A stretch of DNA of 64,000 nt from NCBI GenBank assembly GCA_027475525.1, contig JAMWFC010000067.1, positions 372,001 to 436,000 on the forward strand, read 5' to 3'. The translations under genes were made by a program, and so were the position numbers. The notes under the pieces are model-generated. The model was not told where the DNA came from and made no database searches. It was given only the letters and a program-made list of their open reading frames with translations. Of the stretch, positions 47,445 to 59,070 are shown piece by piece (position 1 is the first letter of the stretch; each line of letters begins with the position of its first letter). The stretch is from Macrolepiota albuminosa (lineage: Eukaryota; Basidiomycota; Agaricomycetes; Agaricales; Agaricaceae).

Positions 47445-47985
47445 GAGTGGCTCAAAAAAGTGTCTCAATATTTCATAAGTTTTGAACAATGTCATTCACA
47501 TGTAAGATTGGAAGCACCTAAAATTCTGAATAAATTATGTAAGATACTACCACATTGTAGCTACAGATTGCATGTAGGATCATGTAATTTGAATCAAAAT
47601 TGATGAAGTAATGGCCAACTTAAAATATTTACTCATTGGGACACTTTTTCAAGCATTTCTAACTTTGCAGGTTTATCCCTATTCTACTTAGAAATAAAGA
47701 GTAAATTGCATGTGGGAATATAAACCATGTCATGTGACCATGTTTAGATATATTTGGGAGTAGTTCAAGCTGGTTGAACCACATCTTGGCCTTCATCCAC
47801 TATTATGAGAGTTACTCCTTCTGCATAATGCTCTGCTATTGCTTCTCTTCTTGCTGAAGAGTATTATGTACCAGTTGAGGCTAAAACTAGTATAGGGAAG
47901 TCTACTATTGGGAGGATTGGTAGAGAGTTGGAGGTGGACAAGGAAAACATTCTAGAGGCTGTCCTCATGTGATAAACAGGCTATT
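47445..47985 (+). mobile_element. Tc1/mariner relic A: terminal module plus transposase N-terminus
   Basis: 47,445-47,659 is a 215-bp module between TA dinucleotides with inverted ends (GTGGCTCAAAAAAGTGTCTC against ACACTTTTTCAAGCAT). It is followed by about 320 bp shared with 55,556-55,886, whose frame reads STIGRIGRELEVDKENILEA, the helix-turn-helix part of a Tc1-type transposase. The copy breaks at 47,985, where the gypsy element at 48 kb has inserted. Confidence 0.75.
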
Positions 47986-48328
47986 TGTAACATAGCATGT
48001 TATTGTTCATATAATTAATATATACAATTATATTAATTAATTATTATTAGGCTGTACATATTAGCTGGCTGCCTTACATAAGGTAGCCAAGTTTACTGTT
48101 ATACGTAGTACTAGAATCACATACTGATCTGGTTCTGCTGTGTAACCGTAAGGCTAAGCTTTTATCTGACTTTGTTTCACTTTTTTGAACCTTTCAGGTT
48201 CAATTCTGATACTACGGACAAAGACTACTTGTCTAGACTGATAGCCTAGACTGTGATTGCATTGAACAGTGCATCAACTTCTTTGATGCACATTTTCAGA
48301 CTAAAAAGACGTAGCAACACCTGATTGG
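47986..48328 (+). repeat. Probable 5' LTR/leader of the second gypsy element
   Basis: The uninterrupted mariner copy reads GGCTATTGTTTGAC at 55,879. Here the sequence switches after GGCTATT to TGTAACATAGC, so a new element starts at about 47,986 with TG. The LTR's right end and a target duplication could not be fixed, because the other end of the element is missing. Confidence 0.5.
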
Positions 48329-51300
48329 ATGGATACCAGTCAATCTGCTGAACCAACATGCCATGGTGAAACTATCAACCAGTCATTGGTGTATCCTCAA
48401 ACTGCTGCGACTGACCCAGGTCATCCTGGGTCAGAATATACTGAGGCTGAGCCTATCCGGCAGCCTCAGGGAATGCCAGGAGGGATGCAATGGAGTGAAG
48501 TACGGCTGACAGCTGTGCCAAGCAGTGCAGCGAGACCAGGAGTAGTTGTGGAAAACCTGGACCAGCACTCCGGCAGGGACTACAAATTTCCCATGCAGGC
48601 AGGAAGGTCAGGGCAACAGTTCCAGAGCAGGAGTAGTGTGCAGGGCCCTACTGAAGGTCGCAGACTTTCATCGTACTTCCTGAGTAAGATGCCGAGACCA
48701 GAAGCAGGCAGTTGGAGAGTTCCAACTGAATCCACTCCACTGATGCAACAGCAGCAGGGAGTTGGAGTGCTGCAGGAAATGGCAATTTCTGAGCAGAGAA
48801 TGCCAGTAGTACACTGGGAGAACAAAACTTCTGATGACAAAGAAAGTGGATGAAGTGAGTCCACTCTTCAGGTTCAGTGTGCCATGCTATGGAAAAGATA
48901 TCCTAGCATTACTAAAGATACCATGTGTGCTCGACTAGGACTGTATGTACTGAAGCACATACAGTTGATACAAGCTCGAGGTGACAATATACCTCAGTTG
49001 AATATCATTGAATATATTACCTTGTATGTTCAGATTCTTGAGCTTGAAGCCCAAGCATATATGTACCACAAGGCTAATTAAGGATCAGCTGCCTTGACTC
49101 CAGAGGGAGCAAATTTGGTTCTGAATATACTCCCTTCGGCAAAGCCAGAGTTGTCTCCACATTTGGAGGAGGCAATGAGCAATATATATGCGTCCCAGCA
49201 AGCAGGGGAGTCTGATGAGCAGTTTGCAGCAAGGTTTGCTGCAGCACAAAAGCAAAATGTGTTCTGAGGTCAATAAAGGAGACCTCTGTCAATGGCAGAA
49301 TCAGTATCTACCATTCCCATAGTAGACAGTCACCTACCTGAGGTGGAGGAGTCAGTGCACCCTCACACAAAACAGGAATTAGTAGAGAATACTCCACTGA
49401 CAAATCAAGTGCTGTTGGCAGATAAGTTTGCAGAGAGGGTGGCTTATCAGCACATGCAAAACCAAGACCTGAAGTGCCAGGAACACTTCTGGATAGATGA
49501 CTAGGATATTGTATTTGATGGGATAACACCCATTGACAAGATGAGAAGGCAATATGTCCAACAGACACAACAGCCTGACACTAGGAGAGGGGACCCACCC
49601 TCTACGGATCCAAGTTGACTTCCTGGTTGACAGGTGGCGGCGGAATGAGGGGGATGAGAAAGTCCACCGCACTGGAATAAAGTAGGGAAATTGTACTATA
49701 CAGGCCAACAGCCTGTACGTGCATTCTCTGTGGTACCTCCTGCTGAAGGCAGGAATAAAACACCTGGAGTAACTGAGGCGACAAAGGTGTATACTGAGAA
49801 TATGCACCAACACCTCAGTAGTATTATTGATGATGTGGTAGGCATAGCACTGCACCTACCCAACAGTATAAAACCATGAAAGGCGGAGTCAAAACACATC
49901 CATCCATACAGAGAAGAGTCCAAGTTTAGCGACTTGGAAAATTGGATAATGGATGTGTGCAACCATCTGGCGGCATGCCAGTATGGGGGTGATTGTCTGG
50001 ACAGAGAATGTGCATTTGTTCTTCTTGGACGGACCTGCCAAGACCTGGTTTTGATATCATGTCTTGCACTACAATCATGCAAAACAGCAATGGATGTTCA
50101 AGGATGTAATCCTTGAACTATATAACAGGTTGGTAAGTGCATCTACCATGCAGGATGCCTGGGAGGTGTTTATTGTGACTTCCTATACTGAAAGATTGGG
50201 TGTTCAAGGTTTCTATGACACCTTGATTGACCATGCACAGAATATGTCTATCTACCCAGACAATTGGGTAATGATCGACACGTTCCTGCGTGAGATACCC
50301 AATGCAATGAGAGAGTCTCTCATTTGTGATAATGGGCTATCGCCTAAAGTGAATATAGTTGAAGAATTTGTAGCACATGCATTGCGCTATGAGCAAGCCC
50401 ACAAAATTGTGAAACACTTTGAGCTACATAGCTCAAAGACTTGACCAACAAAAAAAAACCAAACCTCGGAAGGTAGGCACCTTCTGGGCCTGCCAAAAGA
50501 AAATGGTGGGCAATACAAACCTGCGGTTTGTAGTGAGGACAGCACCTTGGCAGGAGTGATGCTTCTGAGGTGACCACCTAGTGGATTGGAGGGACCCACC
50601 AGCACAGAACCATCAGAGGGGCTCACACCAAGAGGATGCTTGACTGCAACAGGTTGCTGACGTGGCCAAGATGCTGACTGGGCCACTGAGGGGTGAAGCA
50701 GCCTGCCCTGTCATGGCAAATAAGTACTTCCAATGTGGCTAGCCTGGGCATTTTGCAAATGCATGTCCAGAGAGTGGTGTATGGCCAGTGGCTAAGCTGC
50801 ATGCATATGTACGGGCAGCTCACACCGCTATCCCTGATGTCAAAGGGATAGATTCAGGTAATGAACCTGATGTGGAAGATGACAAGGTGGAGAACCTCAG
50901 TCCTGATGCACCAGAGGATAGAAACACCTCTGTACCAGAAGAGTTGTTGAAAGACAAGTACGTTGAGGTCAACATATATGACAACAACTATTACACTCAG
51001 GAGTTGGACTCAGAATTCATGGGAGCTCTGACGGACTATCTGGCCAGAGCATTAGACTGACCAGTTGAAGCAGCCAACATGAAGGTGTATAAGGTACACC
51101 TTCTCCAGAGAAACTGGTGAGACCAGTACTGAAGCATGAGGACAAGGAGTGCCTTGCATTGTACAGAGAGGTGAATGGCCACAAGGCATGGACTTTGTGG
51201 GATTCAGGAAGTACGACCACTGGGATGACACTTCAGTTTTATCAAGTGCATGATATTTATGTCAGTGAGTTGAAGGAGCCACTACTCCTTCAGTTAGGCA

Positions 51301-51344
51301 CTGTGGGCAGTCAGGCTGCAGTATATTTTTACACAAGCATCTGA
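48329..51344 (+). pseudogene. Second Ty3/gypsy element: gag and protease, truncated
   Basis: The 174-codon open frame at 48,329 is a Gln/Pro/Gly-rich gag N-terminus (MDTSQSAEPTCHGETINQ). The gag core at 49,920-50,440 includes SKFSDLENWIMDVCNHL and LICDNGLSPKVNIVEEFVAH, homologous to the gag at 5.0-5.9 kb. A zinc knuckle follows at about 50,729 (QCG, stop, PGHFANACP), where TAG stands for the expected CAG. The aspartic protease is at 51,180-51,310, with catalytic block WDSGSTTTGMT. The element ends there, against a minisatellite; no RT, RNase H or integrase follows. Gag and protease would belong to particle formation and polyprotein cleavage. Confidence 0.83.
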
Positions 51345-51955
51345 CAGTCCAGTAAATCACATGACAGCAAAAATCAAAGACATTTTTCATACACTGACAC
51401 AGGCTACTGCTTACTAAGTGTCTGGACCTACTATTGCTTATACAAGCATCTGGCAGTCCAATGAATTATATGACAGCAAAAATGGAAGACATTTTTCACA
51501 CACTGACACAGGCTACTGCTTACTAAGTGTCTGGATCTACTATTGCTTACACAAGCATCTGGCAGTCCAATAAATCACATGATGGCAAAAATTGAAGATA
51601 TTTTTGGCACACTGACACAGGCTACTGCTTACTAAGTGTCTGGATCTACTATTGCTTACACAAGCATCTGACAGTCCAGTAAATCACATGATGGCAAAAA
51701 TTGAAGACATTTTTTGCACAAGCACCTGGCAGTTCAATAAATCACATGACAGCAAAAATTGAAGACATTTTTTGCACACTGACACAGGCTACTGCTTACT
51801 AAGTGTCTGGATCTACTATTGCTTACACAAGCATCTGGCAGTTCAATGAATCACATGATGGCAAAAATTGAAGACATTTTTCACACACTGATATAGGCTG
51901 CTGCTTATACAAGCAATTCAGATAGATAAACAGTCTAATAAATCACATGACAGCA
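51333..51955. repeat. 109-bp minisatellite, about six units
   Basis: ACAAGCATCTG-type unit starts lie at 51,333, 51,442, 51,551, 51,660, 51,718 (a shortened 58-bp unit) and 51,826. A degenerate unit follows at about 51,910. The spacing is 109, 109, 109, 58 and 108 bp. Each full unit contains ACTGACACAGGCTACTGCTT. The units begin in the gypsy protease region and separate it from Helitron sequence. Confidence 0.88.
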
Positions 51956-52004
51956 AAAATCAAAGATATTTTTCCCACACATAGTCCACTGCACAGAAAA
52001 ACCT

Positions 52005-53010
52005 CGATCTATTCTAGATTTCAGAATATTGAGACAGAATGTGAGACAGACAATGCAAAGTTCAGATGACAAATCCTTTAGAACTGTCCTCACTTACATG
52101 AGGTATTGAGCATGCACCAAAGACAATATCCAGTTCCTGGAGTCTCAGTGAGTCTCCAACCTTTTAGATTTCTTGCTTCTCAATAATGACTTCTATAATG
52201 TGGCTATCATAACAGCACACAACATAGATAAAGATGCTGTCAATGTGATTGAAAGTAGTAAATTTGCCCTGGAGAGTGAACTTGAGCTGACAGATTTCTT
52301 TTGCAAAGATACTATACTTGACAAGAATGATGAAAACACATGCAAAAGTAAAGGTTGAAGAGCATCAGATAGAAACAGAGTTCCTCTACACTCCTCTATT
52401 CAGAATATTTTATAGGAGCAGCCTCCTTCATCTACATCTGGTCAAGTTGCAGGCAAACTGTTGCTATGCATTGATTTGCCTATTATCATTAAAACTCACA
52501 TTGCTACAGAGCTTTGTATTACAAATAGGCAAGAAAGTTATGTATATGGATGGAAGTCATGTATGGGTCTTATTGGTCAATGTATGATAGATATGCTGTT
52601 TGTAAAAACTAAAGAATCTATCATACCATGTACAAATATAAGGTCTTCCTGAAGATGTAGTACCAATAACTAGAACCACTATTTTGACTGAATGGAGTCT
52701 ACCTAATGAACAAAAAATTATAATTTTGCAATCACAAGTAGAAATACTTGTCAACTACACTATAACCAATTATGCAAGCCAAGAGAAGACTAGGCCTTTC
52801 AGTCTTATTGACTTGTTCAAATGTCAATCCTATCAGGCTTATTATACAGCACTGTCCTGAAGTGCTACTGCTGCCAGTACTATTATAATATATAGATTTG
52901 ACAGAACTGTTATTCAAGAAAAAGCAACTGATGCACTGTTAGGAGTTCAGGGATTTGGAGTTGCTGAATGATAACAAGGCTGAGGTATGTAAGGAAGCTA
53001 CTGAAGGAGT
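52005..53010 (+). pseudogene. Helitron helicase C-terminal relic
   Basis: Frames give QTMQSSDDKSFRTVLTYMRY (about 52,033), SSTSGQVAGKLLLCIDLP (52,430), TELCITNRQESYVYGW (52,503) and MLFVKTKESIIP (52,592). ASQEKTRPFSLIDL (about 52,775), QAYYTAL and ITRLRYVRKLL (52,971) complete it. This is the order of the Pif1-like helicase C-terminal half in fungal RepHel proteins. Stops and frameshifts make it inactive. The Rep nuclease part and Helitron ends (TC...CTRR with hairpin) are not seen. Confidence 0.75.
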
Positions 53011-55176
53011 TTCATGATGCTTCAAGACAGTTCAACTTGATATCATCATTTAGACAATGCAAAAGTGACACCTACTTTCTTTCTCACTTGCATCCATCTT
53101 TGAGATGGAGTAAAAACAATCAATTTGATAATTCAGGGTATATAGACATAAATTAGAATATAATATCAAGAGAGAGGCCACTACAAGAAAGACCATTGCC
53201 CAAAAACACTTTCATCGCTGCCAGAGGGGCCAAGGTATATCAAGATACATGTAGCACAGGAAAATGGAAGATACAGAAAGATATTGAGCATGGTCCAAGC
53301 AAACACTGATAGTTGAGTTATACCAATAGTCTGTCTATTTTGCAAGATACTTGTTCTCTTTTTGCCTGTTCATAGAAGCTGAACAGTTGTGCATATAATT
53401 CTGTATTTTTTATTATATACAACTTATAGCAAGAAGACCTTCTAGAATGGTTTCAAAAGCTTAGCATGTTAAGTCTATGTCTAAACAAACATCTAATGAA
53501 GAATTTCCATAGTATCATGCTAGGAGATTATGAGGCCCTTGAGGAGACCAGGAAATGACTTTGGACCAAACTGTCTCAAAAGAATTGCACAGAGTTTCTA
53601 TTTGGTGAATACTGATGCCAGAAAGACCATCCATTCATGAGCATGTTGATGATTTTTAGTGTGATACAAGCACAAGGTATAATTCATGTGTGAGACAACT
53701 AATCAAGGTTTCTCAGTTTCTGATGGCCCCTTCCATTATCTATTTCAATATATCAAGTGTATCAGTCAACATGGATAAGAGGCTTGAAATTGCAACAGTT
53801 AATTCTTTGAGCATGAAAAAGTACACACTAAAAGGAGTTATATATTTAAGTAACTTTTATTTTTCAAGCTGCTACATATTTTCATCCAACAAATCTTGGC
53901 ATCATAACAAATTGACAACTGGATATAAAATAATAAAGGAAAGTGAATTTATGAGCTCAATATGTCAAAGTGCAATTTCAGGACAGCTACATTGGCTGTA
54001 TACATCACAATAGATTGATCACATCAATGGAAGTAGCAGATTATATAAACAACTGCTGGAGAAACAGCTTACAGAACAGCATATTACTATAGCTTAACAT
54101 AAATATTGGCTCAAGCATTTTTATCAGCTTCTGCATAATAAACAATTTAACAATTTTATTTGTTTCAGACATTGGAGATTGTACTATCTTGTTTGATGGT
54201 CTACATGGTAACAGAATAACAAAACACAGCAAGTTAAATTACAATAAAAAGCAAATGCTATGACTGCCAGATTTGCTTAGCAGCTATATTCAGTGAATGA
54301 GAACAATATTGAGACCTGTATAGAGCAACTTACCAGGCCTGTTCAATGATTCATCTTCACTGCTTGAGCTACTCAAAGTATTACTTGCTTGGCTGGGACT
54401 ACAGAGAGTTGTATTTGTATAAGCAAGTATAGGAGATTTGGGGGGATGTTGCTGATATAACTAAATTCAGGGCAGGCATTGTAAGTTTTCAAATCATCAA
54501 CAGAAAAATTGACCCAGCAAAACAAGTCAGCATCTTCATTGTGTTGGAGATTGAAATTTGTGAGTGTGATGCCAAGTTAGCATGCAATCATGAAATCCTG
54601 CCAAATATAACTATTAATATATAGATAAGCTGAGGAAAGATGAGAAATGTCAGAACTTAGATGCAGAAAACACTCACAGAAGTCAACTGTAGAAACTTTG
54701 CAAATAATGTATTGGCGTCTCTTCCAGGCAAACATTAATTCAGCAAGATTGACATTGAAAGCACCAAGACACAAGCAGATAAGAGTATATGTCTTCCAAG
54801 CAGGTCTATCATAGAGGATGGATTAGATGTTGATACAAGTTGTTGACAGTAGAATGTTGGTGTCGGAACTGCATATATGATTTAGCCATGTAATCTATTT
54901 GTAGTGCATAAGTACACAAGCATGTGTAGCCAGAAACCAAGACAATATATATTCAAGTGCAGGCAGACTTGTTATAATACTGCTATTGGACTTGCTTTCA
55001 AATTCATGATTGGAGAAGAACTAGTATATAAGCCTTTGCACATAGACCTGGTTTTTGATAGACACATCAAAGAATTAAAGATTGCTGCTCTAAGCATAGT
55101 TCAAAGACATGAGTACATCATGCAATTCAAAATAGTTGCATAGATAAAGAAAGATCAACACACTATTCTATGAGTT
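53011..55176. other. Decayed repeat DNA, unassigned
   Basis: AT-rich and CpG-poor. The longest open frames (53,690-54,013 and 54,904-55,143, plus strand) lack a recognisable domain. They may continue the Helitron relic or belong to another transposon. Confidence 0.4.
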
Positions 55177-55501
55177 TGTCAGAGGACTCTTCATTTCTTC
55201 CTTCCTTCACTCCTTCACTCCTTATCTCTTTACTCTTTTTTTATTTATTCTTTTATTTCTTCTGATATTATCTCTGAGAATTTTACTGTTTCTATTTTTT
55301 CAACACTATTTGTTAGTACTATTTTCAGCTCTTGAAGTGCTCTGATTCTTTAGCTACTATTCAGACAAGTATGGGCCCTTCAGTACCACTTCCAGACCAC
55401 TTATATAAGCCAGAGTTTGCCAGAGTTTGCCCCTTATTTGTGCAATTATTTGTGTAGACAATTTTATAACTGAGCCACAGCCTCCAGAGGTTGCCCTTAC
55501 A
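55177..55501 (-). repeat. Gypsy solo LTR, internally deleted (325 bp)
   Basis: Read on the minus strand it has the family start (TGTAAGGGCAACC) and end (TCTGACA). About 160 bp inside are missing, between the CCTACACAAA-type block and the terminal CTGAGCCACAG block. Flanks GAGTT and ATAAT do not match, so the target duplication is lost or the junction is rearranged. It abuts a truncated mariner module. Confidence 0.85.
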
Positions 55502-56470
55502 ATAATGACCATTTCAAAATATTCACTCATTGAGACACTTTTTTGAGCATTTCTAACTTTGCAGGTTTATCCTTATGAAATAAAGAGTAAGTTGCATGTG
55601 GGAATATAAACAAAGTCATGTGACTATGTTTGGATATATTTGAGAGTGGTTAAAGCTAGGTTGAACCACATCTTAGCCTTCAACCACCATCATCAAAGTT
55701 ACTCCTTCTGCACAATGCTCCACTATTGCTTTTCTTTTTGCTGAAGGGTATTCTGCACTAGTTGAGGCTAAAACTGGTATAGAGAAGTCTACTATTGGGA
55801 GGATTGATAGAGAGTTGGAGGTGGACATAGAAAACATTCTAGAGGCCGTCCTGCTAAGCTTACTCCATGTGATAAACAGGCTATTGTTTGACAAATTTCA
55901 ACTGAGAGACTTGATACAGCTGTTCAGGCCACCAATTTTATCGACAACATTATTTCCAACCCTGTCTCTCCTCAGACTGTTCAGAATGAAGAATGAGGGG
56001 TATTGGTCTGCTATAAAGAGAAAAGTTCTATGCTTAAAGCTAGACATTGGCAACTATAACTTATATGGGCTTGGAAGCATCAAAACTAGACTGGAAAAGA
56101 CTGGAAAAGGGTGTCATAGACATATGAGACAGAGATCAACAGGATTGGGTTAGATGTGAGGCATTATCTATGGAGGCTATGAGGGGAAGACATTTTAGAC
56201 TTCAAGCAGTTATCAAAGCAAATGGAGGACATACAAAGTACTAGATACCAAAATTAAAGATGCTCAAAAAAGTGTTTCAATGAGTAGATATTTTAAAATG
56301 GCTATTAATCTATCAGTTTTGAGTCAAGTTATATAATCCTACATGTGATCTGTAGCTACAATACTATAGTATTTTATATCATTACTCAAAATCTTAGGTA
56401 CTTTCATTTTTACATGCCAATGACATCCTTCAAAAACTATGAAATATTAAGACACTTTTTTGAGCCACTG
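55502..56470 (+). pseudogene. Tc1/mariner relic B with transposase
   Basis: 55,502-55,553 is the right end of a terminal module. 55,730-55,990 encodes the HTH part (STIGRIDRELEVDIENILEA; the joined frames continue with QATNFI and NIISNPVSPQTV). About 56,090-56,160 gives a DDE-type trace near TYETEINRIGLDVRHYLW, where Tc1 transposases usually have WSDETKINRIG. 56,257-56,470 is a complete terminal module in inverted orientation, between TA dinucleotides. The transposase is broken by frameshifts and a large deletion in its middle. Confidence 0.75.
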
Positions 56471-57627
56471 TACCTTCAATAGACAACTTAGATGTAGTGC
56501 CACACTAGTAAGATTGATTATGGTGTTTTAAACACCCTTATTGCTAACTCAAAAAATGAGTACAGAGTACAGCTTCATATGAGGACTTGTAAACTTGGAG
56601 GTGGGACAGTTTCTCAGTTGTTTTTCTCTAGATTTGACATTTATTTTATTCAGATATTGTACAAGGTTTTTATGAAATTTTCTGATAACATTTGAGAGTG
56701 AGTTTAAAGGGTTTACTGGTTAAAACACAAACTCAAACAATGAAATAGATAGTAGAGATGAGCCTACTAAATAGCTATTATCTATCATCAACTCTGAGGT
56801 TTGTGAAGGGCACATCTCACCTCACATACATACAAGTGTGTATATGTCAAGTATATGATATGACAAAATAACTTTGAAAAAGGCTTTGAGTGCCTTATCT
56901 TTTGGTATATAATAAACAGGGACATCATTTATAGTATCTTGAAATATAGAGAATACATCTGAACAGCTATCAAGAGAAATATTTTTTTTCTGCCTCACAC
57001 AACACATATGCAAGCACCTTGAATAGGTCAGCAGAGCATGCATGAAGAATATCTAATCAACTTGCCACCACAGGTGTGCTGTCAAAGTGAGAAGACAGGT
57101 TAGAAGTGTTAGAAATGACATTTGAATACCATGTGTGATTGTAAAACTTAGAGTTATCAAGATGAGGATGGTGAGATGATATTGTACCATCCATGGTGAC
57201 AATTGCAGAACAAGAACAGATTGGACAATCAAACACAAATTATACAACAATAATAAACATATAGAGTTATTTGTCAGCTGCTGCTGAAGCTAAGACTTGC
57301 ATGATTGGCACTTTCTGATAGAACCTGTTTCTGGAACCAGCAGTTTATTCTAGAATGAAGTGGAAGACTTTATATAATGTAACTCTAACAGATCTGTGGC
57401 AATTTTTATGCAACTCATGAGCAGTTTGATTGTCAGCATCTGCTCTCATAAAGTCACTTAAGCATGTATTATTAGCATTCAAAGGCTCTAGATATGTCTC
57501 CTCCCAACCACACAACTATATGTTCTAAAAAATTCATATAGTCCCACTAGTAGGTCATATGCAGCCAAAACCAAATGTGGATAAAGTCAGCATATAGTTG
57601 AAGTGCTATACATGTCTCCAGGACTAT
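56471..57627. other. AT-rich stretch without recognisable gene
   Basis: Only short open frames. No motif, RNA or repeat that I can name. Confidence 0.45.
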
Positions 57628-58202
57628 TGTCAGAGGACTCCTCATTTCTTCCTTCTTTCACTTCTTATCTCTTCACTCTCCTTTCATTCATTCTCTTATT
57701 TCTTCTGTCATTCTCTCATTTTACTGTTTCTATTCTTTCAACACTATTTGTTAGTACTATTCTCAGCCCTTGAGGTGCTCTGGTTCTTTAGCTACTATTC
57801 AGACAAGTGTGGGCCCTTCAGTACCACTTCCAGACTACTTACATAAGCCAGAGTTTGCCAGAGTTTGCCCCTTATTTGTGCAATTGTTTGTGTAGGCAAT
57901 TTTCTTCCAGACTACTTACATAAGCCAGAGTTTGCCAGAGTTTGCCCCTTATTTGTGCAATTGTTTGTGTAGGCAATTTTAAGTTTTTAAGGTTTTGTTG
58001 TACTGTACAGTTGTTTCCCATGCTTCAGAGGCCCCCAGAAGCATCCAACCTGGCATAGGAAATTCCTAGACTTGTTCTCTTTGGATCTCCCTCTGCCAGA
58101 TGAGTAGTTATTATGATATTGTCAGTACATACTCTAATACACTTTGGATCTCCCTCTGCCAGCTGTGTGACTGAGCCACAGCCTCTAAAGGTCACCCTTA
58201 CA
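57628..58202 (-). repeat. Gypsy solo LTR, 498 bp plus a 77-bp duplicated block
   Basis: The complete LTR family sequence on the minus strand (TGTAAGGGTGACC...CTGACA). After removing the exact 77-bp duplication at 57,827-57,980 its length is 498 bp, matching the 499-bp copy at 3,147. Flanks ACTAT and GTTTG do not match. Confidence 0.9.
57827..57980. repeat. Exact 77-bp tandem duplication inside an LTR, probable artefact (5 of 5)
   Basis: 57,827-57,903 is repeated exactly at 57,904-57,980. No other LTR of the family has it. Confidence 0.92.
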
Positions 58203-58459
58203 GTTTGCTGCTTTGCATTATCTCAACTACACTTTCAGTGTTCAGACTCACACTGAGACTCACACTGATGAAGACTTATCTTATAACATTGCATTTGATT
58301 AGCTCCAGGCAGCAGCTGAATACCATAATGGCTGGTCAGTAGCAGATGCACTACAAGTTGTGCACACTATGGTCAAACATCTGCAATGGTAGAGATCCCC
58401 TTTGTAAGTGGCATTTATATATTTAAGTATATGACAGCATTGCTACACATTGGAACACT

Positions 58460-58762
58460 TTCTTTTTTTTGGTATGTTTTTTTTCTTTTTGTTTTGTTTT
58501 TTTTTTGTTTTTTTATTTTTTTTATTTTTTATTTTATTTTTATTTTTTTCTTAGACTGCTAATGGCTCCCATTGATAAGTTGCCTGCAGGTATGACTTGA
58601 AGCCACATATGGATATTGGCATTACAAACTAACATTCACTGTTTAAAAACCAGCAGGAGTAATGCTAATGCATAGGTGGGTATTTGTGACCAATTGATGC
58701 ATTGGACTTGTTGATTGTACTTTGAACTTTTTTCTTCTTTTTTCTTATTGTACTTTGAACTA

Positions 58763-58799
<37 letters not shown>

Positions 58800-59070
58800 T
58801 TAGGACATGCAGCAAAGCCTCTAGCTGCATGTGAATGCTCCAAAAACAATGAGGAGGCTAATGTTGGCCATTTAAAGCCAACAAGAGCAAGATAGGCAGG
58901 TATTTGTAGTAAATTGGTGCATCAGACTTATTGATTGTACTTTCAACTAATTTTTTTTGATTTTAGGATGTGCAGCAAAGCCTCTAGCTGCATGTGGATG
59001 CTCCAAGGATAACAAGGAGGCTAACATTGGCTGTTTGAAGCCAATGGAAGTAACACTGATGTGTATATGT
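58460..59070 (+). repeat. T-rich tract, ATT microsatellite and repeated exon-intron-like unit
   Basis: 58,462-58,553 is nearly pure T with few interruptions; 58,765-58,799 is (TTA)n. Around them are three diverged copies of a unit of about 160-210 bp. Each has an exon-like block and an intron-like block starting GTATTTGT and ending TTTTAG. The last two exon-like blocks (58,803 and 58,969) read AAKPLAACECSKNNEEANVG and AAKPLAACGCSKDNKEANIG in the same frame, with codon-level similarity. The containing gene is unknown and no long frame joins them. Confidence 0.5.
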
